Shown piece after piece: positions 1 to 5,657 of a stretch of 5,819 nt of DNA (position 1 is the first letter of the stretch; every line of letters starts with the position of its first letter). Below the pieces are notes generated by a model. It saw only the letters and a program-made list of their open reading frames with translations, was not told the DNA's origin and made no database searches. This stretch comes from Treponema sp. (GTDB lineage Bacteria; Spirochaetota; Spirochaetia; Treponematales; Breznakiellaceae): positions 1 to 5,819 of the forward strand of contig JAITQR010000031.1 of assembly GCA_031288815.1 (NCBI GenBank), read 5' to 3'. The position numbers and the translations under genes were made by a program.

Positions 1-198
1 GAGAACCTTCTCGCCGCCCTCCACACCTGCGACTTACAGGATACCTTTGAGGGGGGCAAGGGCCGTTACTTCATCAGCATCGATATGGCCCAGCGGGGCG
101 TGGGAACCGCCACCTGCGGACCGGATACCCTGGAAAAATACCGGGTGCGTCCCGGCCTCTTTAAGCTGCGGCTTTACCTTTCGGGCGAACCGGTTTAG
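1..198 (+). CDS. lacZ: Beta-galactosidase (GH2), C-terminal end, partial
   Basis: The window opens inside this gene; 65 codons and a TAG stop are visible, in frame from base 1. The peptide fits the end of the C-terminal beta-sandwich (Bgal_small_N, domain 5) of large GH2 beta-galactosidases. The signature is the stretch ISIDMAQRGVGTATCGPDTL (residues 25-44), matching the family pattern of Asp, two to four residues, Gly-Val-Gly, a small loop and Cys-Gly-Pro, followed by KYRV and a final hydrophobic beta strand (LFKLRLYL). The upstream LLAALHTCDL resembles the family segment just before this domain. GH2 beta-galactosidases hydrolyse terminal beta-D-galactosides such as lactose. The catalytic glutamates lie in the TIM barrel, outside the window, so activity cannot be judged. 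No signal peptide can be assessed. A terminator follows 22 bases after the stop, so this gene seems to end its own transcript. The symbol lacZ is by family; an ebgA-like paralogue is possible. Confidence 0.78.
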   Translation, partial: ENLLAALHTCDLQDTFEGGKGRYFISIDMAQRGVGTATCGPDTLEKYRVRPGLFKLRLYLSGEPV

Positions 199-220
199 TT
201 TACCGGGTTTGGTCTGAATG

Positions 221-262
221 TCCGCCGGGTTTTCGGGAAGAAGATCCGGCGGACTATTTTTT
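221..262 (+). terminator. Intrinsic terminator after the beta-galactosidase gene
   Basis: Bases 221-234 can pair with 240-253 as a 14-bp stem. The eight outer pairs (TCCGCCGG with CCGGCGGA) are all Watson-Crick, two inner pairs are G-U, and the loop is five bases (GGGAA). The stem is followed directly by CTATTTTTTA, a U-rich tract in RNA. Stem, short loop and U tract together are the standard form of a Rho-independent terminator. It lies 22 bases after the beta-galactosidase stop and ends about 14 bases before the mgtE start, so it may also act on any transcript entering mgtE from upstream. Confidence 0.85.
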
Positions 263-276
263 ACAGGAATACTGTT

Positions 277-1620
277 ATGGCAGGAAAAGCGCTGCAGGAT
301 TTTTTTAACGCCGAGCCGGTTAACCCGGCGGTACTCAAGTCCCTGCTCCTGGATATGAACACGGCGGATATCGCGGAACTGTTCGAGGATTTGAAGATCG
401 AAAAAACCATCCAGGTGTTCAGGCTTCTGCCGAAGTATACCGCCTCCGAGGTCTTCTCCGATCTGGAAGCGGACAAACAGCAGATCCTGGTGGAAGCCCT
501 GACGGACACGGAAGTAGGAGAAATAATAAACAACCTCTTTGCCGATGACGCGACGGACTTTATCGAGGAAATGCCCGCCAACGTGGTAAAACGGGTGCTG
601 CGGAACCTTAGCCCGGAAAAGAGAAAAGTTATAAACCAGCTTCTCCAGTATCCCGAGGATTCGGCGGGCAGTATTATGACCACCGAATACATCGATCTGC
701 CGGAAAGCGCCACGGTAAAGGAAGCCTTCGATGTTATCAGGGCTACCGGGCTCAACAAGGAAACTATCTATACCTGTTACGTTGTCCGTCCGGACGGTCA
801 GCTTATCGGCATAGTATCGGCAAAGACCCTTATGCTTTCAGGGCTCGGGGACAGGATCGGCGACATAATGGATTCAAGCCCGCTTTTTGTCCTTACCACG
901 GACGACCAGGAAATGGTGGCCGCCCAGTTTAAAAAGTACAGCCTCCTGGCCATGCCGGTGGCGGACAGGGAACGGCAGTTGGTGGGTATTATCACGGTGG
1001 ACGACATCATGGACATCATCGAGGAAGAAAACACCGAAGATCTTGAAAAGATGAACGCCCTGAACCCCTCGGACGATCCCTACCTCAAGACCAGTATCCT
1101 TACCCTGACGAGAAACCGCATCCTCTGGCTCCTGGTACTTATGCTGTCCGCCACGGTTACGGGGGGGATAATTTCCGGTTTCGAGAATTCCCTGGCGGTG
1201 CTGCCCGCGCTGGTGGCCTTTATCCCCATGCTCATGGACACGGGGGGGAACGCCGGTTCCCAGGCCTCCACCCTGATAATCCGCGGCATGGCCCTGGGGG
1301 AAATCGATCTTAAGGATATTATCAGGGTGCTTTGGAAGGAAATACGGATAGGAACCTTCTGCGGTCTCGGCCTTGGGGCGGTAAATTTTCTGCGCGTCTA
1401 TTTAATGAACGGAAGGAACGCCGCGCTGGCCTTTATGGTGAGCCTGAGCCTCTTCGCCACCGTATTGATGGCAAAAAGCGTCGGCTGCGTCCTTCCCATG
1501 ATCGCAAAAAAGCTGCGCCTCGATCCCGCCCTTATGGCGGCCCCGATTATTACCACCATCATAGACGGCGCGTCCCTGGTTGTTTACTTCTCGGTGGCGA
1601 AAGTGATGTTCGGCGTATAG
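277..1620 (+). CDS. mgtE: MgtE-family magnesium channel/transporter
   Basis: The product is a 447-residue inner-membrane Mg2+ channel of the MgtE (SLC41-related) family, full length for the family. Residues about 14-130 form the acidic, helical MgtE_N domain. Two CBS domains follow: CBS1 about 132-190 (from GSIMTTEYIDLP) and CBS2 about 195-250 (IGDIMDSSP through VGIITVDDIMDII). Residues 250-275 fit the acidic plug/connecting helix. The pore domain (about 280-447) has five hydrophobic segments, near 282-302, 305-328, 356-376, 384-408 and 421-444. The family signature PMLMDTGGNAGSQAS is at 317-331, and the conserved Asp of the last membrane helix is D430 in TTIIDGASLVVYF. In studied MgtE proteins the cytosolic domains bind Mg2+ and close the pore when internal Mg2+ is high. 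The ATG start has a modest CAGGA Shine-Dalgarno at 264-268. No promoter of its own was recognised between the upstream terminator and the start. It converges with the DUF202 gene 61 bases away. Confidence 0.96.
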   Translation: MAGKALQDFFNAEPVNPAVLKSLLLDMNTADIAELFEDLKIEKTIQVFRLLPKYTASEVFSDLEADKQQILVEALTDTEVGEIINNLFADDATDFIEEMPANVVKRVLRNLSPEKRKVINQLLQYPEDSAGSIMTTEYIDLPESATVKEAFDVIRATGLNKETIYTCYVVRPDGQLIGIVSAKTLMLSGLGDRIGDIMDSSPLFVLTTDDQEMVAAQFKKYSLLAMPVADRERQLVGIITVDDIMDIIEEENTEDLEKMNALNPSDDPYLKTSILTLTRNRILWLLVLMLSATVTGGIISGFENSLAVLPALVAFIPMLMDTGGNAGSQASTLIIRGMALGEIDLKDIIRVLWKEIRIGTFCGLGLGAVNFLRVYLMNGRNAALAFMVSLSLFATVLMAKSVGCVLPMIAKKLRLDPALMAAPIITTIIDGASLVVYFSVAKVMFGV

Positions 1621-1627
1621 CCGCCGT

Positions 1628-1649
1628 CTCCGGCGCCGCGCTTCCGGAG
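1628..1649. terminator. GC-rich hairpin between convergent genes, weak terminator candidate
   Basis: CTCCGG at 1628-1633 pairs with CCGGAG at 1644-1649 around a 10-base loop, in the 61-base gap between the ends of mgtE and the DUF202 gene. There is no U tract directly after it on either strand; the nearest plus-strand T run is TTTT at 1670-1673, after a GCGGC that could instead pair with GCCGC at 1635-1639. It may help separate the two convergent transcripts, but it lacks the form of a standard intrinsic terminator. Confidence 0.3.
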
Positions 1650-1681
1650 CGAACCCGGGGGCATGCGGCTTTTGTACGTCT

Positions 1682-2008
1682 TTACTGTTCCTGGTCTGTT
1701 TTTACGGCGGCGGCATCCCGCGCGGAAACGCTTTGGATGGTTTTTAATTTTTTTTGCATGGCCATAAACCGCAGTATACCGATGACGCAGACAAGCGGCG
1801 AAAGCGCCACGAGTACGCAGCCCGATACTATCGCCGCTTTTATATCGAGAATTTCTATCATCCCGACCCCCGCCGCGGCTATCCCCAGGGAAAGCCTTAT
1901 ATACGAAAACAGGGTGCGCTCATTGGCAAGCACCGTTCTGTCAAGCGCCAGATAATCACGCAGAATAAGCGAATCATTAAACCTGCTGTAATCCTGTAAT
2001 ATTCTCAT
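1682..2008 (-). CDS. DUF202 family small membrane protein
   Basis: The product is a 108-residue inner-membrane protein of the DUF202 family (PF02656; YidH-like, related to the membrane part of fungal VTC proteins). The family hallmark RDYLALDRTVLANERTLF is at residues 17-34, continuing into the first membrane helix (about 36-54, YIRLSLGIAAAGVGM). A second helix spans about 58-80, and the charged tail (81-108) is probably cytosolic. No enzymatic role is established for bacterial members. I chose the ATG at 2006-2008 over the TTG 18 codons upstream because AAGGA at 2015-2019 sits six bases before the ATG, and because that upstream TTG is the first half of a TTGACA that makes a good -35 box. The upstream 18 residues also look unlike the family. 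It is the only complete gene on the minus strand and is divergent from the sugar-importer operon. Function unknown; family assignment is secure. Confidence 0.88.
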   Translation of the reverse strand: MRILQDYSRFNDSLILRDYLALDRTVLANERTLFSYIRLSLGIAAAGVGMIEILDIKAAIVSGCVLVALSPLVCVIGILRFMAMQKKLKTIQSVSARDAAAVKTDQEQ

Positions 2009-2033
2009 ACCTCGTCCTTGTAAAATTACGGAC

Positions 2034-2062
2034 ACCCTAGCACGGGCTTTTTCTTGTGTCAA
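2034..2062 (-). promoter_or_regulatory. Sigma-70-type promoter for the DUF202 gene
   Basis: On the minus strand, TTGACA (2062-2057, a perfect -35) is followed after 17 bases by TAGGGT (2039-2034, a weak -10 keeping the first T and A and the last T). Predicted transcription start is near 2027, giving a leader of about 19 bases that contains the AAGGA ribosome site and ends at the ATG at 2008. The good -35 and ideal spacing support it; the poor -10 lowers certainty. Confidence 0.5.
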
Positions 2063-2067
2063 GCGAT

Positions 2068-2096
2068 TTGTTTTTTTTCGCCTCGTGGACTATAAT
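2068..2096 (+). promoter_or_regulatory. Sigma-70-type promoter for the ABC sugar-importer operon
   Basis: A perfect TATAAT -10 lies at 2091-2096, with TTGTTT (three of six -35 consensus bases) 17 bases upstream at 2068-2073. A run of eight T at 2071-2078 overlaps the -35 and spacer. Predicted start is near 2103-2104, giving a leader of about 62 bases before the binding-protein ATG at 2166. The -35 is separated by only five bases from the minus-strand TTGACA, so the two promoters are back to back. Confidence 0.6.
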
Positions 2097-2165
2097 GATT
2101 TATACCGGAAAAGTGAGCTTGTTTGGAACGGGCCTTTCGGATATTCGGTTATTTGGAGGAATTAG

Positions 2166-3518
2166 ATGAAAAGAGCGGTGCTATTGGGCGCGGTGTTTCT
2201 CGCGGCCCTGTTGGGCGGGAAGTCCGGGGTTTTCGCGGCGGGAGCCAAAGGAAGTTCCGGCGGTTCCGGCGGCGGGGAAAAGAAACCCGTGGTTTTGAAC
2301 CTTTGGACGCACGAGGATCCCAACCGGCAAAAAATGGAGGAACAGTTCGCGAAAGAATACATGACGGCCAATCCCCATGTAACTATCAACTATTCGGTGT
2401 ACCCCTCGACCAACATCCAGGATCTTATCCCCGCGGCCTACGCGGCGAAGAACGCCCCGTCAATCTGGAACCTGGAATTGCAGAAAGCCTATCCCATCTT
2501 CATGCAGGGCCTTTGCGCCCCCATTCCGGCGCAGGAACTGGGCTTTAAGAGCGAGCAGGAACTGGGCGCCACCTACCTTCCGGGCATGCTTGATCCGGTA
2601 ACCGACAAGGACGGCAAGTGGTTCGGTCAGCGGGGCAAGATCTACGGCCTTCCCCTGGAAATGGTGAATTTCTGCGTGTATCTGAACAAAAAGATCTTCC
2701 GGGACGCGGGGCTTGATCCTGACCGGGACTATCCCAAAACCTGGGAAGAGGTGATGGCGGTTTCCGAGAAGATCGTGCGCCGGAACGGAAACATCATTAC
2801 CCGCCGGGGTTTTGATTTCCGCTACCTGGATTACCTTATCTCCTGGGTTCCCATGGTTGAGCAGCTTGGGGGCAAGGTGGTAAGCGACGACGGCAGGGAG
2901 GCCATTGTCAACGAGGCCGCCTGGATCAAAGCCCTCAGCTTTATGCGGGAATGGGGCCCCAACGGCAAAAACCTGGGTTCCCCCACCATGACGGCGGCCC
3001 GCCGCCAGTTCGACAACGATCAGAACGAGATTGCCATGCACCTGTCGGGAATCTACCAGGAAGCCCGGATGCGGACCGCCAATCCCGCCTTCTACAACAG
3101 CCAGGACTGGATGGTCATTCCCTACCCCGTTTTTCAGGGGGGAAAACATGTCTCCAACACCTACTACTTCCAGTACTACATGGTGAATTCCCAGATACCC
3201 CAAAACGAGCAGTCCGAGGCCTGGAAATTCGTCTATTACATGCTGGGCCACGGGGATCGCTACCTTGAGAATGTGGCGCTGACCCAGCCTACCAAGGCGG
3301 TTATGGAAGGGGCCCTTTTCAACAGCATGCCCTACAGCAATGTCTTTAAGGACGATCTGCAATACGCCCACGTGGTCTACCACTCCGCGTTCAGTTGGCG
3401 GATCAACGAGCTTATCGGCACGGCCATCGTGAACGTAATGACTACCGACACTACCCCGGCTCAGGTTTACGCGGCCCTGAAACGGGAAGCCCAGGCGGTG
3501 GTTGACGAAAACCGCTAG
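2166..3518 (+). CDS. ABC sugar transporter, periplasmic substrate-binding protein (SBP family 1)
   Basis: The 450-residue product is the extracytoplasmic solute-binding protein of a CUT1 carbohydrate importer. Residues 1-24 form a Sec signal peptide: KR, a hydrophobic core, then probable cleavage after VFA. No Cys follows a lipobox, so it is predicted soluble in the periplasm rather than a lipoprotein. Residues 25-40 are a flexible Gly/Ser/Lys-rich tail. The mature fold starts with the usual first strand VVLNLWTHE (42-50). The hinge-region hallmark of the family, YGLPLEMVNFCVYLNKKIF, is at 160-178, followed by AGLDPDRDYPKTWEEVMAVSEKI, typical of SBP_bac_1. Length is usual for oligosaccharide or glycerol-phosphate binders; the ligand cannot be told from sequence. 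The ATG has a strong GGAGGA at 2155-2160, five bases away. It is the first gene of the operon; the first permease starts 29 bases after its stop. Confidence 0.93.
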   Translation: MKRAVLLGAVFLAALLGGKSGVFAAGAKGSSGGSGGGEKKPVVLNLWTHEDPNRQKMEEQFAKEYMTANPHVTINYSVYPSTNIQDLIPAAYAAKNAPSIWNLELQKAYPIFMQGLCAPIPAQELGFKSEQELGATYLPGMLDPVTDKDGKWFGQRGKIYGLPLEMVNFCVYLNKKIFRDAGLDPDRDYPKTWEEVMAVSEKIVRRNGNIITRRGFDFRYLDYLISWVPMVEQLGGKVVSDDGREAIVNEAAWIKALSFMREWGPNGKNLGSPTMTAARRQFDNDQNEIAMHLSGIYQEARMRTANPAFYNSQDWMVIPYPVFQGGKHVSNTYYFQYYMVNSQIPQNEQSEAWKFVYYMLGHGDRYLENVALTQPTKAVMEGALFNSMPYSNVFKDDLQYAHVVYHSAFSWRINELIGTAIVNVMTTDTTPAQVYAALKREAQAVVDENR

Positions 3519-3547
3519 AAGAGTCTGATAAAGAGCAGGGGGATATT

Positions 3548-4456
3548 ATGGCGTTAAAAACAAAGAGCGGACTGGAACGGAAACTTGCCCGGTGGGGCTG
3601 GTATTTTGTGCTGCCCGCCATCGTCTTTTTTTCGGTGTTTTCGTTTTATCCAATTTTGAACGCTTTCTACATGAGCTTTTACCGGAAAAACATGATATCC
3701 CTTCTGCGTCCGGTTTTTATCGGTTTTGATAACTATGTAACGATCCTAAGTTCCCCGGGCTTTTGGAACTCGGTCAGCGCGACCCTCAGTTTTACCCTGG
3801 GAACCTTTGTCCCCCTGGTACTGGTAAGCCTTGTCCTGGCGAGCCTGATCACCGCCCAGGCAAAGCTTGCCCGGGTCTGGCAGCTTATCTATTACTCCCC
3901 CGCCGTGTTCTCTTCGGCGGCGGCGGCGCTTATCTGGATGATCATCTTCCAGCCGACCGGGCTGGCGAACCAACTGGCGAACACCTTTTTGTTCCGGGAG
4001 GGAACGGATATGCGCTGGCTTTCCAGCGGGGTTATGGTCCGTTTTTCCACCATGATCGTTTACTTCTGGAAGTATATCGGCTATTTTACCATCCTGTTTA
4101 TCACCGGGCTTGCCAAAATTCCCCGGGGCATTTACGAGGGCGCTCTGGTAGACGGGGCGGGGAAGCTGCAAACCTTTTTCAAAATAACCCTGCCCCTCTT
4201 AAAGCCTACCACGGTGCTGGTTTCCACCGTGGCCATGCTGCAGTGTTTAAAGACCTTTTCGACCCAGTACCTTTTTATCCAAAGCGGCGCTCCCCGGGCA
4301 TCCATTGACGTGATAACCCTCAATATCTATTACACCGCCATGCGGGAATACAACATAGGACGGGCTTCGGTAATGAGCGTACTGCTCTTTTTAATCATGC
4401 TTGTTCTTACGATAGCGCAGTTCCGGGTTTCCCGGAGTGACGATGTTAGCTACTGA
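3548..4456 (+). CDS. ABC sugar transporter permease, MalF/UgpA type
   Basis: The 302-residue product is an inner-membrane permease of a CUT1 importer (BPD_transp_1). Hydrophobic helices are visible near residues 18-40, 78-102, 113-134, 164-187, 222-238 and 273-292, giving the six expected for this shorter UgpA/LacF-like form without the large MalF periplasmic insert. The EAA loop that contacts the ATPase is intact at 197-216: E197, A199, G203, I213, L215 and P216 are all at consensus spacing (EGALVDGAG through KITLP). FIGFDNYVTIL at 57-67 is the usual motif after the first helix. Translation is set by AGGGGGA at 3537-3543, four bases before the ATG. It follows the binding protein by 29 bases, and its stop overlaps the Shine-Dalgarno of the next gene, consistent with one transcript and coupled translation. 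It would form a heterodimer with the second permease. Substrate unknown. Confidence 0.94.
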   Translation: MALKTKSGLERKLARWGWYFVLPAIVFFSVFSFYPILNAFYMSFYRKNMISLLRPVFIGFDNYVTILSSPGFWNSVSATLSFTLGTFVPLVLVSLVLASLITAQAKLARVWQLIYYSPAVFSSAAAALIWMIIFQPTGLANQLANTFLFREGTDMRWLSSGVMVRFSTMIVYFWKYIGYFTILFITGLAKIPRGIYEGALVDGAGKLQTFFKITLPLLKPTTVLVSTVAMLQCLKTFSTQYLFIQSGAPRASIDVITLNIYYTAMREYNIGRASVMSVLLFLIMLVLTIAQFRVSRSDDVSY

Positions 4457-4463
4457 GGAGGGG
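4455..4463 (+). promoter_or_regulatory. Ribosome binding site fixing the start of the second permease
   Basis: GAGGAGGGG overlaps the TGA stop of the first permease (4454-4456). Its core AGGAGG (4456-4461) sits five bases before ATG 4467. This favours that ATG over the in-frame GTG at 4437, which has no good purine-rich site and would make the two genes overlap by 20 bases. Confidence 0.8.
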
Positions 4464-4466
4464 AAA

Positions 4467-5327
4467 ATGAAAACCGAAGCCTCCCGTTCAGGAAAATCGC
4501 CGCTTCCGGGTATGCTGGCCAAAATATTTCTGGCTTTAACGGCCATACTGGTTTTACTGCCCCTGCTGTTTATGCTTACCGCCTCGTTTATGCCGGCCAT
4601 TGAGATTGTCCACATGCCCTACCGGTGGATCGCCTCCCGGATCGAATGGTCCAACTTCTACAAAGCCGTGGCGGGGAATGACGGAAATTTCGTCTTTATC
4701 CGCAACGTGGGGAATTCCCTTATCGTTTCGGTAAGCGTTTCCTTCTTTACCGTTATCCTTTCTTCCCTTACCGGCTACGGCCTCGCCAAATTCAGGTTTA
4801 AAGGGCGGAACCTGGTTTTTATATGCATCATGATGACCATGATGATCCCCTTTGAAACCATCATGGTGCCCCTTTACATGGTGGTACTCAATCTGGGCCT
4901 GCAAAACACCTACCGGGGCCTTATCGTCCCTTTCCTGATGAACGCCTTTGGGGTATTCATGATGCGCCAGTACCTGCAAACCTTCCCCGGGGACATGCTT
5001 GACGCCGCCCGGATAGACGGTTGTACCGAGCCGGGGATCTTCATAAAAATGGTGCTGGTCAACTCCGGCCCCGCCCTGGCGAGCCTTGCCATTCTCAGCT
5101 TCCGGCAGCAGTGGGACAACCTGATGTGGCCCCTTATGGTAGCCCAGGAGAAGCGCCTTAAAACCATTCCCACTTACATCGTGAGCTTCGCGGAGGAAAA
5201 ATTCGCCAACGAGGGGGCCATGATGGCCGTGGCTTTTCTGGCCAGCATTCCGGTGATCGTCCTGTTTATCACCCTTTCCAAGTACTTTGTCGGCGGCTCC
5301 GCGGTATACACCGCGGGGAAAGAGTAA
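4467..5327 (+). CDS. ABC sugar transporter permease, MalG/UgpE type
   Basis: The 286-residue product is the second inner-membrane permease of the CUT1 importer. Helices are visible near residues 16-40, 84-106, 115-141, 150-168, 200-222 and 252-274. MalG-type family features include NSLIVSVSVS (83-92), the LTGYGLAKFRFKGRN block (101-115) and the IPFETIMVPLY helix (127-137). The EAA loop starts as DAARIDGC (179-186) with the conserved G185, but position 198 is Val where consensus has Pro (MVLV instead of I-x-L-P). The C-terminal FVGGSAVYTAGKE is the usual family end (FxxGxxxGAVKG-like). Start chosen at ATG 4467 because of the strong AGGAGG before it; a 296-residue form from GTG 4437 is possible but less likely. 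It is the last gene of the operon. No ATPase or glycosidase gene follows on this strand. Confidence 0.94.
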   Translation: MKTEASRSGKSPLPGMLAKIFLALTAILVLLPLLFMLTASFMPAIEIVHMPYRWIASRIEWSNFYKAVAGNDGNFVFIRNVGNSLIVSVSVSFFTVILSSLTGYGLAKFRFKGRNLVFICIMMTMMIPFETIMVPLYMVVLNLGLQNTYRGLIVPFLMNAFGVFMMRQYLQTFPGDMLDAARIDGCTEPGIFIKMVLVNSGPALASLAILSFRQQWDNLMWPLMVAQEKRLKTIPTYIVSFAEEKFANEGAMMAVAFLASIPVIVLFITLSKYFVGGSAVYTAGKE

Positions 5328-5570
5328 AACCGGGAGTATCCCGAAACCCGGAAAGACCCGGCAAGGCTGAAATTATCGGTCCTGAGAACGCCAATGCCTG
5401 ATTTATCTGTAACGGCGAGAACCTGATAAGCGTTCGAGTCTGTTCCAAGGCTCGGCTGGTTGGGAAAACCAAAAACTCCGGGGAAGAGTCTCGTCGTGAA
5501 ACCCTTCCTCGGAGTTGGCTATACAAATCTAAGCCAATTTCAAATCCGGGCTGGTTTTAAAATTGGCCTC
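5328..5570. other. Non-coding stretch with several stem-loops
   Basis: No convincing gene was found in these 243 bases between the operon stop and the strong terminator. Stem-loops visible are: TGGTT 5457-5461 with AACCA 5467-5471; a 13-bp stem 5474-5486 with 5504-5516 (one G-U pair, 17-base loop); TTGGCT 5515-5520 with AGCCAA 5532-5537; and GCCAATTT 5533-5540 with AAATTGGC 5560-5567. The last two share bases and exclude each other. Near the operon stop, CGGG 5331-5334 can pair with CCCG 5340-5343. No known RNA family was recognised. It could be the long 3' untranslated region of the operon, a small RNA, or decayed sequence. Confidence 0.45.
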
Positions 5571-5604
5571 GGAAAAAGCGGCCCGCGAGCCGCTTTTTCC
5601 TTTG
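5571..5604. terminator. Strong bidirectional terminator hairpin
   Basis: GGAAAAAGCGGC (5571-5582) and GCCGCTTTTTCC (5589-5600) are perfect 12-bp inverted repeats around a six-base loop (CCGCGA). The T run lies in the 3' arm on both strands; on the plus strand it continues as CCTTTG. This form, with A's before and T's after a GC core, works in both directions. It lies 243 bases after the importer operon and 57 bases past the end of the minus-strand gene, so it can end both convergent transcripts. Confidence 0.85.
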
Positions 5605-5623
5605 AACCGAAAGTTGTTCTTTA

Positions 5624-5639
5624 CAAAACTTCAGTTTTG
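5624..5639. other. Small hairpin just past the end of the minus-strand gene
   Basis: CAAAAC (5624-5629) pairs with GTTTTG (5634-5639) around a TTCA tetraloop. It is AT-rich and short. It lies 18 bases beyond the stop of the minus-strand gene and before the main terminator. Possibly an auxiliary 3'-end structure; no function can be assigned. Confidence 0.35.
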
Positions 5640-5657
5640 AAAGAGCCTCGATTGTTT

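Noticed and set aside
199..276. Mg2+ riboswitch (M-box) before mgtE
   Set aside because: The gap is far too short for the known M-box fold, and only a plain terminator hairpin is present.
1332..1955. 207-codon plus-strand open frame over the end of mgtE and the DUF202 gene
   Set aside because: It is out of frame with mgtE and antisense to DUF202, with Arg-rich, low-complexity text; both overlapped genes are well supported.
2460..3383. 307-codon open frame on the minus strand inside the binding-protein gene
   Set aside because: It lies fully antisense to a gene with clear family motifs; its His/Val/Gly-rich text is the usual shadow of a GC-rich coding strand, and it shows no domain or ribosome site.
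3746..4308. Overlapping open frames on both strands inside the first permease gene
   Set aside because: Shadow frames of a membrane-protein gene; no recognisable motifs, and the permease frame has an intact EAA loop.
4437..4466. GTG start giving a 296-residue second permease
   Set aside because: It would overlap the first permease by 20 bases with no ribosome site, while ATG 4467 has AGGAGG at ideal spacing.
5431..5447. tRNA-like GTTCGAGTC segment (T-loop resemblance)
   Set aside because: The flanking five bases on each side do not pair as a T stem, and no acceptor, D or anticodon arms could be placed on either strand.
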